From positions 992,001 through 1,056,000 of the forward strand of contig JANCIK010000008.1 of the NCBI GenBank assembly GCA_028532985.1: 64,000 nucleotides of DNA. The letters are read 5' to 3'. A program made the translations under genes and the position numbers. Each line of letters starts with the position of its first letter. Within the stretch, counting starts at the first letter, position 1. Positions 10,538-21,362 of the stretch are shown here, piece by piece. The notes beneath the pieces are model-generated. The model was not told the origin of the DNA, made no database searches, and saw only the letters and a program-made list of their open reading frames with translations. The DNA comes from Stropharia rugosoannulata (lineage: Eukaryota > Basidiomycota > Agaricomycetes > Agaricales > Strophariaceae).

Positions 10538-11018
10538 ATGGCTCTCCGATATCAGCGCACCGCTGTCGCTCGCCAGTTTACCGTGCTATTGAGGCAACTC
10601 GCCATTCATGCGGAGCTCGCAGAGGACTGCAACAGCGGGCCTTTTCACTTTACTCTACAGTCTGCTCAGTCCCTCGTGCGCGCCCTGGTAAAGTCCTTAT
10701 GTTCATGCAAGCGCTTCCTCTGCTGACATTTTCCTCCAGGATCGCATTACACTGCCTTTGCACTTTATCGATTTCAATCGCCACTTCCTGTCTTTAGTCA
10801 TGACGATCGTGTTTTACGAAGGCCGCACTCAGCGCAGATTCAGCGATGATCATTTCGATGCGCGCATGCTCAGCAACGCCGCTCTTCACATTCTCGATCG
10901 GTACAGCCATCTTGGCATGCCTTTTCACAATCTCCCACCCTCGGAACCAACAGGGACCGCCATTCTAGACTTAGATCCCGACGCTGCCCTTGTAGTAGAT
11001 GATATTAGCTACGATTGA
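10538..11018 (+). CDS. AS2: antisense accessory protein, outer copy
   Basis: Two exons, 10538-10687 and 10740-11018, give 142 residues; the GT-AG intron is 52 nt, phase 0. The protein opens MALRYQRTAVARQF and appears alpha-helical, with a conserved HFIDFNR segment, a central block rich in Arg/Asp/His, and an acidic end. The inner copy encodes nearly the same protein, and many differences are at third codon positions (for example TTAGTC/CTAGAC-type changes), which argues for coding. No known family recognised. AS3 starts only 50 nt downstream, so the two may share a transcript or be parts of one alternatively spliced gene. Confidence 0.65.
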
Positions 11019-11067
11019 GCCCGTGCGCGGCTCTGATGGATCGTTTAGTGATATATATGATCCCTCC

Positions 11068-11636
11068 ATGAACATGTCTTTTATCATCATGCCCTCCTTC
11101 GATACCGAAAGTAATCTCCTTCAACGCGCGAGGTCCGATCCTTCCTTCCTGCGCTTAGCTGCTCTACCCAAGCGGGCGCTAGCTGATATTCCTCTCGATG
11201 ATCATGAGTGCGTCTGCCGCATCTACATAGGCGCCCTTCATTTTATCCTTGAGGCTGCGACTGAACCGCTGCTTCCCATGACCATCTGCCTAGACATGAT
11301 GTGTCATGTTCAAGACCATGCGGTGCGCGCATGTCCCCATTCTCCAGCCTTTTCGTGCGCGGCTCTGACGTCCTTGTAGCGGGCTCTGGCGCTGACCGAA
11401 GCTACCTGTCACTCGCCTCGCATCTTGCACTTGTGCGCTCAGCTTCACTATAGCGAGCTCGTCCTGCGCTTGTGTGGTACTACTGATGCTGAGCGCTACG
11501 GCACCCTCCCTCACTCTGAACACTTCCAACAACTCCACTATGCCGCCCAGGTCTTTTACCAGGAGGAATTCTTTCCTGTGGGTCTTTCTCCTTGTGCGCT
11601 GCGCTGACCCTGACCATCACTTCTTAGGATGTTTAA
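11068..11636 (+). CDS. AS3: antisense accessory protein, outer copy
   Basis: Three exons, 11068-11322, 11380-11577 and 11628-11636, give 153 residues; all junctions are phase 0. The first intron begins GTGCGCGCA. The last exon codes only Asp-Val-stop and is kept in the same form in the inner copy, which supports the model. The protein has a helical, Leu-rich composition with conserved SNLLQRARSDP and a Cys/His-containing middle (CAQLHYSELVLRLCG). No known domain recognised. An in-frame ATG six residues further (IIMPS) is an alternative start. Confidence 0.65.
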
Positions 11637-12134
11637 TTCCCGGACTGACATTTTGCTGTCTTTCCATTGATAACTATCTATAGTCATAGCTAGCATCTAT
11701 TCCTTGGTACATGTGTCATGACCCTGTATTTGAAATAAGACTGTCAGGTAACATTGTTATGCATTTTCGGCATCAATCCCAAAACAGACATCATTTTGCC
11801 AAACGGGGAAAGACCTGCATCTCCTCTGATGCGAGCACTCTTTTGCTGCGATGCGCACACGATCTTCCCCCTTCTTCTTGTTGCTATATGGGCTCTTGTA
11901 TTCAGGTCCCTTTCGTCCCACTCAATCTCCGTGAATGTAACGTCGGACAGGTGTAGCCCTGTACTATGACCCATCTGGACCTTTTGTTGAGTCCCTCTTT
12001 TCTTAACTCCTTGGGCCTGCTGCTCAGTCACCAGCTGCGCGCAGCTCTGATCAACCCAGCGAATGCTATATAAGACGCTCGCCGTCTCTGTATGAGCGCA
12101 TTGCACTTTATTCCTACTGCTCTCAACCACTACC
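11637..12134 (+). promoter_or_regulatory. AS3-AS4 intergenic region with AS4 TATA box
   Basis: No open frame of substance. It holds several GATGCGCGCA-like octamers and a TATATAAG box at 12067-12074, 61 nt before the AS4 start codon. The inner copy keeps the same box (19856-19863) and distance, and the surrounding 500 bp are over 90% identical between copies. Confidence 0.6.
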
Positions 12135-13449
12135 ATGGCTACTACTCATGCTCCTCTTTTTAACTTCACCAATGTCAAGCATCAACTCTCGCTGATCCAG
12201 GACATTCGTGGGTTGGCCTCTGCCACTCCTGCGAATTACACCGGCAGTCTGGAGCTACTTGCTGTCGATTTGGTGCGCGCATCGCGCGGCTCCCGTGTTG
12301 TATGTTACTGACTTCGTCCGGCACGATTGCAGAACCGCTGGCGCGACGCACACGGCGGTATCACTCGCGTTATAAACAACAATGAGGCTATCGAGATACT
12401 CAATGAGACTCGAGCCATATATACGTCGCTTGAGGCTGACCACCACATTCGCTCCTTCTCCCCTGCCGCCAACGCATTTATCAACTTGCATGAACAAGTC
12501 CTCAAGGCCAAGGCTGCCGCTTCTCGTCAGCGCACCCATACCCCTACTGGACCTGTGCGCTCATCTTTCCTTTCCTAACCCTTTCTACACTTAATCCCTT
12601 TTGGTGCGCGCAGCGCAACGTTCGCGTTCTTACGCGTTCCGCAACTGCGGACCTTGAGACCGCCTCCGCGCCTGGAGGTACTACATCTCCTGACTCTGAC
12701 GATGACAAGGTGTGGCTAACCTTCGCTTCTTTACCAGACATCACTAACATGCAACTTTACATGCTCCTCAAAAAGATGGCCCTCGACGATAAAGTTGAAG
12801 CCGCGACTGAGGGAGGTCCTCCCAGCAGGCAGCATACACCCGAGCCGAGCCCTAACAAAAAGCGCGCCGCGCCTCCTGATACTCCTAAACAGGTGTGTGT
12901 TTGACCTGTCTCTGCTGCGCGCACTTAGATTCTTATAGAAATACCAGCGCGAGCGCGGAGACACTCCTGGTTACCGCTCTCGTCCCCTTGGTCGAGGCAT
13001 GACTTATCATCAGACCGAGCTTCGTCGCTCATTCCGTGACGCCGCCGCAGGTGAAGCCTCTCCTAAGAAAGCCAGGCTGGGCTCAGAGGGCGTTCCTACG
13101 TTCCCCGACTCTCCTTTTATTATGCAAGGTGCGCGCACCGCACCACTCTCTTACTAATCTTTTCTAACCCTTCTCCTTAGGCACTTCTCTCGTTTTGGAC
13201 AATGACAAGGTCAATGCTTGTCTTGATGCCGCCGCTAACCTCCTTAAGGAGCCCCTTAACACGGGTAACCCTTCCGAGTTGGTGACGCGCCGCCTCATTG
13301 GTGATTTACAAGCAGAGATCATTTGTGATCTCCACAAGGTCGATTTCATCCTCAAGCGCCGCGCGCTCCTCGTCGAGCAGCTTGTCATCTTGCAGCGCAG
13401 CCTCGACGTTACTGGCATTACTGCCACCGAGGACAAACCGGCCCAGTAG
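12135..13449 (+). CDS. AS4: antisense accessory protein, outer copy
   Basis: Five exons, 12135-12272, 12333-12554, 12614-12892, 12939-13128 and 13181-13449, join without a stop into 365 residues. Four introns are 46-60 nt; three start GTGCGC and one ends GGTGCGCGCAG, so the TGCGCGCA octamer is used at both splice borders. The protein has an N-terminal helical domain (1-120), a Ser/Thr/Pro linker with basic clusters such as PNKKRAAPPDTPK that could be a nuclear signal, an Arg-rich middle (KYQRERGDTPGYRSRP) and a C-terminal helical domain rich in Leu, Asp and Lys. No known family recognised. Its stop codon faces the pol stop codon across 126 bp, so the two transcripts converge. Confidence 0.72.
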
Positions 13450-13575
13450 ATAGCCTAGCTCAATGTGCGCTGCGCGCCTTAAAGGGGCGTCTGTAGCTAG
13501 CTCTCTTTGTATTCCCCATCTTCTTTACCCAATATATTATATTGTGGTCGCTTTCTTCCTACAGTGCTCGCACAT

Positions 13576-13905
13576 CTAAGTGTCTTCTTCGCCCCAGTCA
13601 TCATCGTCTTCTTCATCTTCTTCCCCTGTAAGCACACCGCTACCCGAGGGTACACCGGGCTCATCAAAGATATAATCTTTGGGAATAGCTGGCTCATAGT
13701 CCGGTGCCTCTAACATTTTAGCGAGGTTCTCCTTGGTCTGATCAATTATATCATCCAAGCCGTCCGGTAAGCGCAGCTGCCTTCGTGCAAAGTAGGGAAT
13801 GAGGCGGAACGCCGCCACCTTATCCTTCAACACAGAGCCATCCATCTCTGCCACTAAGTATGCTCCACCGTCTTTTCGTGCGATAACGATGTAAGGCCCA
13901 TTCCA
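13576..13905 (-). pseudogene. Integrase C-terminus of the outer element, severed by the inner element
   Basis: It encodes the last part of integrase from the WNGPY motif to the acidic tail ending EEDT. The GPY/F-type module (GPY, then ...AEMDGS..., then RLIPYFARRQ) is visible. The upstream part lies 16 kb away at 29906. In the inner copy the same frame continues upstream without interruption. No chromodomain is recognisable after the GPY module; the tail is Asp/Glu-rich. Confidence 0.9.
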
Positions 13906-13909
13906 TCGT
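13906..13909 (+). repeat. Target-site duplication TCGT, left copy (inner element)
   Basis: TCGT is repeated directly after the other LTR at 29906-29909. Joining the flanks across one TCGT recreates the integrase sequence seen intact at 21690-21720 in the inner copy. Confidence 0.9.
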
Positions 13910-15122
13910 TGAGAGGTCTACTGCGTAGCTAGACTCGAAATCGCGAAACACAACACACACGCACACCCAGCGGAGCGAGATCCTATCCCTTAGATCGAGC
14001 GAACGCCCTCAACTAAACGGCTAGTATAATCTATGCTCTGCTCTGGTTCCCGTTCTGGGAGTGCGATGCGCGCACCTCGTGTCCTCTAGTCTTTGTAATA
14101 GCAAGTAGTGCCTGCAAATTCGTTTGTAAGGAGGGGTTTAATTCTAGTAAATCTCGAATAGAGCCCGGTTGCTAGTGGCGTGCGCTAGGCAAAATGATAA
14201 ATGAAATAAGTTGTTTTTAGCGAACGGCTTCGCTGCGCGCACTTCCGGGTCCGGTGACCTCGTGCGATGCGCGGACTCTCCAAAGTCCAACAATCCAAGA
14301 CTCTCCAAAGTCTTTCACCCGGCAGTGCAGTCTCACAGTCTAAACACTACAGTGCGAGTTTCCGTACACGGTTGTACTGACTCCTCACTGAGCTCTCCAA
14401 ATGACCCGGTGGCCAGAAGCTATCCAAAACTCCTATGATTCACAATTACTTCACAGTTAAAACCCTAACAAAGCTAAACACAGCCCGCCGACGGCCTGGG
14501 ACAGAACCCAGCACACAGATCTAGTGGGTAGACAATTGCTTAAATTACTATAGACAAGGATACAGGTTTATATGCAATGCGCGCATGTGTACTAATAATA
14601 AGGTGAAGTAAATACTAGCAACGCGCGGCCAAAGGTCCGCGCATCGCATCCGGGCTTCCCTTCGAGTGTCCTGATCCCTTGGCATTCGCTGCGCGCATGT
14701 CGTTTGTTCCCTCGGGCTTTTGCGCGTCTCTTTTGATGCGCGCCGCCACGGTCACATGATGTGTGGACTTAGGCAAATTCTGCCTTTTGCGATGCGCGCA
14801 CATGAGATGCGCGCACAGCCCTTCACACCGCCCTTGGTACTCGCTCAGCTGTACTCACACCGCACTTTGCTGGTGCTTAACCGTTCTACGCCTCTCCGAT
14901 CGCTCGCACGGATGACCAGACTATGCACTTTAGGCTGTGCAGCTCGCTGACCGATCTCTCTCGCAATACGGTGCGCGCAGGCGCTTATCGTCATAAGGCG
15001 CGCTGATAGCTGCAGACTACGAGTCAGGCGCCACTCTAGTCCCTCTGTGTTTCCTGCGCGCAGCTATCCCATTAACGGAACTCCTGGCTGTTTACACCCG
15101 TAGCCAAAAAGCAGCCCTGTCA
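13910..15122 (-). repeat. LTR, inner element, 3' LTR (left)
   Basis: Begins TGAGAGG where the other three LTRs have TGTGAGG, and ends CTGTCA. It is followed at once by the polypurine tract. It contains about seven exact TGCGCGCA octamers, including two spaced 14 bp apart near 14790-14810. Confidence 0.93.
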
Positions 15123-15161
15123 TCTCCCCCCCACTAAAAATCTTGACTGTCCTCAGTCAAT
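15123..15161 (-). promoter_or_regulatory. Polypurine tract and hairpin, inner element
   Basis: Same arrangement as at 7517-7553: minus-strand purine tract with eight consecutive G, then the 7-bp stem TTGACTG/CAGTCAA with loop TCCT. About 580 bp with no gene follow, up to AS1, including a TATATAA at 15626-15632. Confidence 0.8.
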
Positions 15162-15744
15162 GCCAGACGCGCGCATCGCACCCTTGATCGTAGTTCACCA
15201 TTCTTCCTTCCTCCCGTACTATGGCTCAGCTACTGCCTTATGAGGTCAATACGGAGCCCCCCTTCTGCGCCACTTTCCTTATCCAATCCTCTCGTTTCCC
15301 TCTTTAGGTATTTCCTACCGGACTTCTCCTGAACTAAACCGTTCTCAGACAACCGCCACCGCACTCATACGCGCACCGCACACTTCGCTACAATTTGATC
15401 CGCTGCTTATAATGGGCATGCCATTGCCGTTTCTGGTCAGCCTTTAATTTCTTCCTGAGTCACATTCCTAGTTGGGCCTTTCCTCTTCCTTTCTGTGTCA
15501 TGCCAGGCCTTCTTTCTTACTGTACGCTGTTCTAGTAGGTCACCGGCTAGTTTATTCGACATGCGCTCATCGCCGCCCCGCTTCTCTCATGCTCCAGAAT
15601 TTTCTTTCTCTATTCTCCCCTGCTGTATATAACGGGTTCCAACGGCCCTCCTGTTCTTCCTTTCTTTCGCTTTCCTCTCTCCTTGCTCACCAGTCCTAAC
15701 TGCTTTCCTCTCTTACTTCTTCTACTCTGGATCACAAAAGCGTC

Positions 15745-17829
15745 ATGGCTTTCCGCGGTGTCGACAAGTTTCTCAAGACGCAAAAGGCCGAGCGCTCTTT
15801 GGACCGCGCAGACCATTTCCATAGGCTCCGCCCCGTGCTAGCCCAGTACGACACTTTCGAGGACTTGGGCGGTCGTGACAAACTGAGCCCCGAGGACGTC
15901 GACCAGTTCGTGTCCCTCCGCGAACAGTTCGGCCTCGCCGTCGAAAACCATGTGCGCGCATTCCCTATCGACGCCACTCACCACGCGGGAACGCGCGAAT
16001 TGGTCCTCTTGTTGTCCCTCCTGGCCATTGGTGATGACGACCCCATTTTCGGATGGAGTTCTGAGGACATAACTCAGCGCGCATTATGGTTCTTCGAGCC
16101 CGGGCCCGAGTTGAAACCCGTAAGTCCCCTGTTCCATTTTCTTTATAATGTGCGCTAACGGTTCCTCTACAGCTGACTTCTTACAAGGTCGCTTTCGCTA
16201 GCGCCTTCCCTCTTTCTTGGTCGCCTGGGGCTCAGCCAGAGCCCCGACTTCAGTACCTGCCCCTCGAGCCGCCCGAACGCGACGTGGAGATGCTGGGGCC
16301 AGAGGCGGAGATGAGAGGCCCTGCCGGAGCAATAGGCACGCCTCCACCCGAGCAGACGCGCGCCTCGTCTACGCCTCCGCCCCCTTCCCCTGATCCCCCT
16401 TCTAGACCCCTTTCCCCCATAGTCGTCGATCCGACCCCTGCTGCGCCTACCAAACGTAGGCGCTTCTCCTGCCGCCCTCCACCACCTTCTGCGCGCCTCA
16501 CCGGAAGTGGTTGATGCTCCTATCGCCGCTTCCGTCAAGCGTAAGCGCACCGCCCTTGTCCCCATCTCGTCTTTGCCCGTGCCTCCCGTTCCCAAGGCCA
16601 AGCGCGCGCGCAGAGACGCTGCCCAAACCGGTATGTGATCTTTTCCTCAACTTTTGTCTCGTACTTAATACCTCTCTAGCTACCCCACAGGCTGTGGCTG
16701 GGCCTTCTAAGAAGCGCGCGTCGGCCCCTACTTCTTCAAAAGGTGCGCGCACCAAGGTCGTCCCCCTGGTCCCTTCTTCAAGCGGCGTGTCCGAGCTCTC
16801 CCGTCTCGAGGGAGTCGATTCCTCTAAGGCTACCTATGAATCCACATATCCCGTGTACAATCTGCTCCCCGGAGTTTACTCAGCTTCTCTGGCCTTAGCT
16901 GGCAAACCCCTCCCTGATGCCATCTCCATGGCTCAGCTCCCTTCTCAAAACCAATTAGAGGCTGCAGTTGTGGTAAGCTTTTCCTTTTCTTTTGGGTTAC
17001 TTCCTGTTGTTTTAACTTGTGTTTTATCTAGCCTGGGCTTTCCTGCTCTCTATGTGACCGCTCTTCCAATAGTTCCGGCAAGTTGGCACCACATCGCATC
17101 TTCTGCTTGCTGCGCGGCCCTGGTAAAAAGTGCGCCAAATGCCGCCTCGATAGCCGCGGTCCTTGTTTTCAGGCGATGACTGGTCCTGAGCTCGACCGCG
17201 CCTTGGAGGGGTCTGCCGGTTGGCATCGTCGTCCCCGCCGGTGCGCGCATTCTTCTTTCTTACTTTATCCTTTGCTGACTCGTTCTTTTTTAGAGCTGCG
17301 CGCATCGTTCGCTCGTCTCGAGGCCTACCGCCAACAGGCGCGCGCTGCGGAGGAGGCCCGTCGAGGCCTCGAGCGTCTACACTTTGCTGAGCTCATCCAG
17401 CTCGTGCAATTGACTCAGGCAATGGCAGCGACCATGCCTACTAATGTTATCATTGGATCCCGTTTTGCCGATTGTGAGACTTTTGACGCTCTCAGGTCCA
17501 TGGATCTTACTGCCCTCTGCGCCTCGTATGATGCGCTTTGCCAACCCCTGGATCCCGAGCGTCCCATTGACTTCGTTCCCCTCACTTCTTTCTATGATCC
17601 CGCGCATCCCCGTTTCGACCCTTCTAACTCGGAGTCCGCCGGCCCATCGTCCACTACCACCAAAGCAGTCCCGCGCGCGCAGCGCGCTTCCAGTCCCGCC
17701 GCCTCCAAGGCGAGTTCTTCGAAGGGCAAGGGGAAAGCTCCCTCTCGTCCCTATAAGTCCGCGTCCGTTGTTCCCGAGTCGAGCCCTGAGGCTTCCTGTG
17801 ATGAGGACGGGCACGCAACGGAGGCTTAG
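15745..17829 (+). pseudogene. AS1, inner copy (diverged, frameshifted as assembled)
   Basis: Homologue of outer AS1 with the same five exons: 15745-16119, 16173-16630, 16686-16976, 17032 to about 17240, and from about 17294 to 17829. Only about 60% of residues agree in exon 1, far less than for AS2-AS4. The cysteine module is kept with identical spacing, including 16 residues between the second and third Cys that share almost no identity. Two places break the frame: near 16462 in the Pro/Arg-rich exon and near 17235 at the fourth donor, each matching a missing GC-type dinucleotide. If these are sequence errors the gene is intact; if real, it is dead. The tail keeps the Lys/Gly-rich and acidic segments. 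Confidence 0.65.
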
Positions 17830-18268
17830 GTGTTTCGCGATGCGCGCATTGAACGCCCCTCCCTTTTGGACTTCCTTTTCTTTTCTTGCCCTCTCTTTTC
17901 TTCCTTGTCTTGTCCCTATTTTATCTAGCATATGTAAAATAGGCCTACATTATGTATTAAGATATGCTTTTATATATGCTTTTCTTTTCTCTTTCTTGTG
18001 TGAACCTAAGTTCTTTCTGTCTTTTTAAGATGTCTAATAGCCTGGTTCCTCTTGAGCAGTTACAAGTGCCATGTGCGCATATGACCAATGTCCACTTTGC
18101 TCCTGTCTTTCTACTGTGGGCGAGTATAAGTGCGATGCGCGCATATGAAAGATGTGCCTATGCGTATACGCTAGCCAACTGCTACTTCTGCCCTGCCCTT
18201 CTGACCTTTTTGTATTATCTCCTTATCTCCTTAAGCTCCTAGATCTATCTCTCCTTGGCTAGGCCCTT

Positions 18269-18305
18269 TCTCCCCCCCACTATAAATTCAACTGTCCCCA
18301 GTTGA
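18269..18305 (-). promoter_or_regulatory. Internal second polypurine tract and hairpin, inner copy
   Basis: Same block as at 10481-10517: minus-strand AGTGGGGGGGAGA, plus-strand TATAAAT (18281-18287), and the stem TCAACTG-TCCC-CAGTTGA. Sequence similarity between the two copies of the element rises sharply from this point towards pol. Confidence 0.6.
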
Positions 18306-18326
18306 CAGTTTCTTGTATTCTCCGTT

Positions 18327-18807
18327 ATGGCTCTCCGATATCAGCGCACCGCTGTTGCTCGCCAATTTACCATGCTATTGAGACAACTCACCCTTCATGC
18401 GGAGCTCGCAGAGGACTGTAACAACGGGCCTTTTCACTTTCCCCTACAGTCTGCTCAGTCCCTCGTGCGCGCACTGGTAAACTTCTTAGGTTCATGCAAG
18501 CGCTCCTTCTGCTAAACGTTCCCTCTAGGATCGTATCACACTGCCCTTGCGTTTTATCGACTTCAACCGCCAATTCCTGCCTTTAGTCATGACCATCGTG
18601 TTTTACGAAGGCCGCGCTCAGCGCAGATTCAGCGATGATCATTTCGATGCGCGCATGCTCAGTAACGCCGCCCTTCACCTTCTCGATCGGTACAGCCATC
18701 TTGGCATGCCTTTTCACAACCTCCCACCTTCTGAACCAACAGGCACCACCGTTCTAGACGTAGATCCTGACGCCGCTCTTGTAGTAGATGATATCAGCTA
18801 CGATTGA
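18327..18807 (+). CDS. AS2, inner copy
   Basis: Exons 18327-18476 and 18529-18807 give 142 residues with no frameshift. Over 90% identical to outer AS2, with the same intron position, start and stop. A TATAAAT box lies 40 nt upstream of the start codon inside the internal polypurine block. Function unknown. That this frame stays open while pol of the same copy is broken in several places is notable. Confidence 0.65.
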
Positions 18808-18857
18808 GTCCGCGCACCATTTCTGATGGATGGTCTTGTAATATATATGGTCCAGCC

Positions 18858-19427
18858 ATGACCCTGTCTTTCATCATCATGCCCTCCCTTAATACCGAAA
18901 GTAATCTCCTTCAGCGCGCGAGGTCTGATCCTGCCTTTCTACGCTTAGCTGCTCTACCCAAGCGGGCGCTAGCTGATATTCCGCTCGATGACCATGAGCG
19001 CGTCTGCCACATCTACATAGGCGCCCTTCACTTTGTTCTCGAGTCTGCGACTGAACCGCTGCTTCCCATGACCATCTGCCTAGACATGATGCGTCATGTT
19101 CAAGACCATGCGGTGCGCGCATGTCCCCTTCGCTACCGTTCTTATGCACCGTTCTGACATCCTTTGCAGCGGGCTTTGGCGCTGACCGAAGCTACCTGCC
19201 ACTCGCCCCGCATCTCGCACTTGTGCGCTCAGCTTCACTATAGCGAGCTCGTCCTGCGCTTGTGCGGCACTACCGATGCTGAACGCTACGGCACCCTCCC
19301 TCACTCTGAACACTTCCAACAACTTCATTATGCCGCCCAGGTCTTTTATCAGGAGGAATTCTTTCCTGTAAGCCTCTTCTTCCCATGCGCTGCGCTGACC
19401 CTGACAATCACTTCTTAGGATGTTTAA
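18858..19427 (+). CDS. AS3, inner copy
   Basis: Exons 18858-19112, 19170-19367 and 19419-19427 give 153 residues; same structure as the outer copy, including the final three-codon exon. The first intron starts GTGCGCGCA, the second GTAAGC (GTGGGT in the outer copy). No frameshift. No known domain. About 500 bp without a gene follow, ending in the AS4 TATATAAG box (19856-19863). Confidence 0.65.
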
Positions 19428-19855
19428 TTCCCGAACTGACACTCTGCTGTCTTTTCATTGATAACTATCTATACTCATAGCTAGCATCTATTTCTTGGTA
19501 CATGTGTCATGACCCTGTATTTGAAATAAGACTGTCGGGTAACATTGTTATGCATTTTCGGCATCAATTCCCAAAGCGGACATCATTTTGCCAAACGGGG
19601 AAAGACCTGCATCTCCCTTGATGCGCGCACCTTTGCTGCGATGCGCGCACAATCCTCCCACCTCTTGTTGCTATATGGGCTCTTGTATTCAGGTCCCCTC
19701 CATCCCACTCAATCTCCGTGAATGTAACGTCAGACAGGTGCAGCCCTGTGCTATGACCCATCTGGACCTTTTGTAAAGTCCCTCCTTCCTTACTCCTTGG
19801 GCCTGCTGTTCGGTCGGTCACCAGCTGCGCGGCAGCTGATCATCCCAGCGAATGC

Positions 19856-19863
19856 TATATAAG
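19856..19863 (+). promoter_or_regulatory. TATA box of AS4, inner copy
   Basis: TATATAAG, 60 nt before the AS4 start codon; conserved with 12067-12074. Confidence 0.6.
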
Positions 19864-19922
19864 CGCTCACCGTCTCTGTATGAGCGCATCGCACTTTATT
19901 CCTACTGTTCTCAACCACCACT

Positions 19923-21236
19923 ATGGCTACTACTCATGCTCCTCTTTTTAACTTCACCAATGTCAAGCATCAGCTCTCGCTGATCCAGGACATTCGTGGG
20001 TTGGCCTCTGCCACTCCTGCGAATTATACTGGCAGCTTGGAGCTGCTTGCTGCCGATCTGGTGCGCGCATCGCGCGGTTCCTTTGTTGTATGTTACTGAC
20101 TTCGTCTGGCACGATTGCAGAACCGCTGGCGCGACGCGCACGGCGGTATCACTCGCGTTATAAATAACAATGAAGCTATCGAGATCCTCAATGAGACTCG
20201 CGCCATATATACGTCACTCGAGGCTGATCACCACATTCGCTCCTTCTCCCCTGCCGCCAACGCATTTATCAACTTGCATGAACAAGTCCTCAAGGCCAAG
20301 GCTGCCGCTTCTCGTCAGCGCACCCATACCCCTACTGGACCTGTGCGCTCATCTTCCTCTCTTAACCCTTTCTATACTTAATCCCCCTTTTGGTGCGCGC
20401 AGCGCAATGTTCGCGTTCTGACGCGTTCCGCAACTGCGGACCTTGAGACCGCCTCCGCGCCTGGAGGTACTACATCCCCTGATTCTGACGATGACAAGGT
20501 GTGGCTAACCTTAGCTTCTTTACCAGACATCACTAACATGCAACTTTACATGCTCCTCAAAAAGATGGCCCTTGATGATAAGGTTGAAGCCGCGACTGAG
20601 GGAGGTCCTCCCAGCAGGCAGCATACACCCGAGCCGAGTCCTAACAAGAAGCGCGCCGCGCCACCTGATACTCCCAAGCAGGTGTGTGTTTGACTTGTCT
20701 CCGCTGCGCGCACTTAGATTCTTATAGAAATACCAGCGCGAGCGCGGAGACACTCCTGGTTACCGCTCTCGTCCCCTTGGTCGAGGCATGACTTATCGCC
20801 AGACCGAGCTTCGTCGCTCATTCCGTGACGCCGCCGCAGGTGAGGCTTCTCCTAAGAAAGCCAGGCTGGGCTCAGAGGGCGTTCCCACGTTCCCCGACTC
20901 TCCTTTTATTATGCAAGGTGCGCGCACCGCACCATTTTCTTACTGATCTCTTCTAACTATTCTCCCTCAGGTACTTCTCTCGTTTTGGACAACGACAAGG
21001 TCAATGCTTGTCTTGATGCCGCCGCTAACCTCCTGAAGGAACCCCTCAACACGGGTAACCCTTCCGAGTTGGTGACGCGCGCCTCATTGGCGATTTACAG
21101 GCTGAGATCATTTGTGATCTCCACAAGGTCGACTTCATTCTCAAGCGCCGCGCTCCTTGTCGAGCAGCTTGTCATCTTGCAGCGCAGCCTCGACGTTACT
21201 GGTGTTGCCGCCACTGAGGACAAACCTGCCCAGTAG
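19923..21236 (+). CDS. AS4, inner copy
   Basis: Same five exons as the outer copy and nearly identical in sequence. In the last exon one base is missing near 21078 and two near 21150, both in GCGC-rich runs. Together they remove three bases, so the frame is restored, but about 25 residues between them are scrambled compared with the outer copy. The C-terminal end is shared. The stop codon faces the integrase stop at 21363-21365 across 126 bp. Function unknown. Confidence 0.65.
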
Positions 21237-21362
21237 ATAGCCTGGCTCAATGTGCGCTGCGCGCCTTAAAGGGCGTCTGTAGCTAGCTTTCTTTGTATTC
21301 CCCATCTTCTTTACCCAATATATTATATTGTGGTCACTTTTCTTCCTACGGTGCTCGCACAT

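Noticed and set aside
12711..12737. Possible 28-nt intron GTGTGG...CCAG in AS4
   Set aside because: The region reads through in frame in both copies and is too short for a fungal intron.
8063..13449. AS genes as an envelope-like gene
   Set aside because: No signal peptide or membrane segment in any of the four, and orientation is opposite to gag-pol.
13576..13700. Chromodomain at the integrase C-terminus
   Set aside because: After the GPY module only an acidic tail is present; no aromatic cage pattern is visible.
14460..14470. Telomere-like AACCCTAAC in the LTRs
   Set aside because: A single non-tandem occurrence in each LTR.
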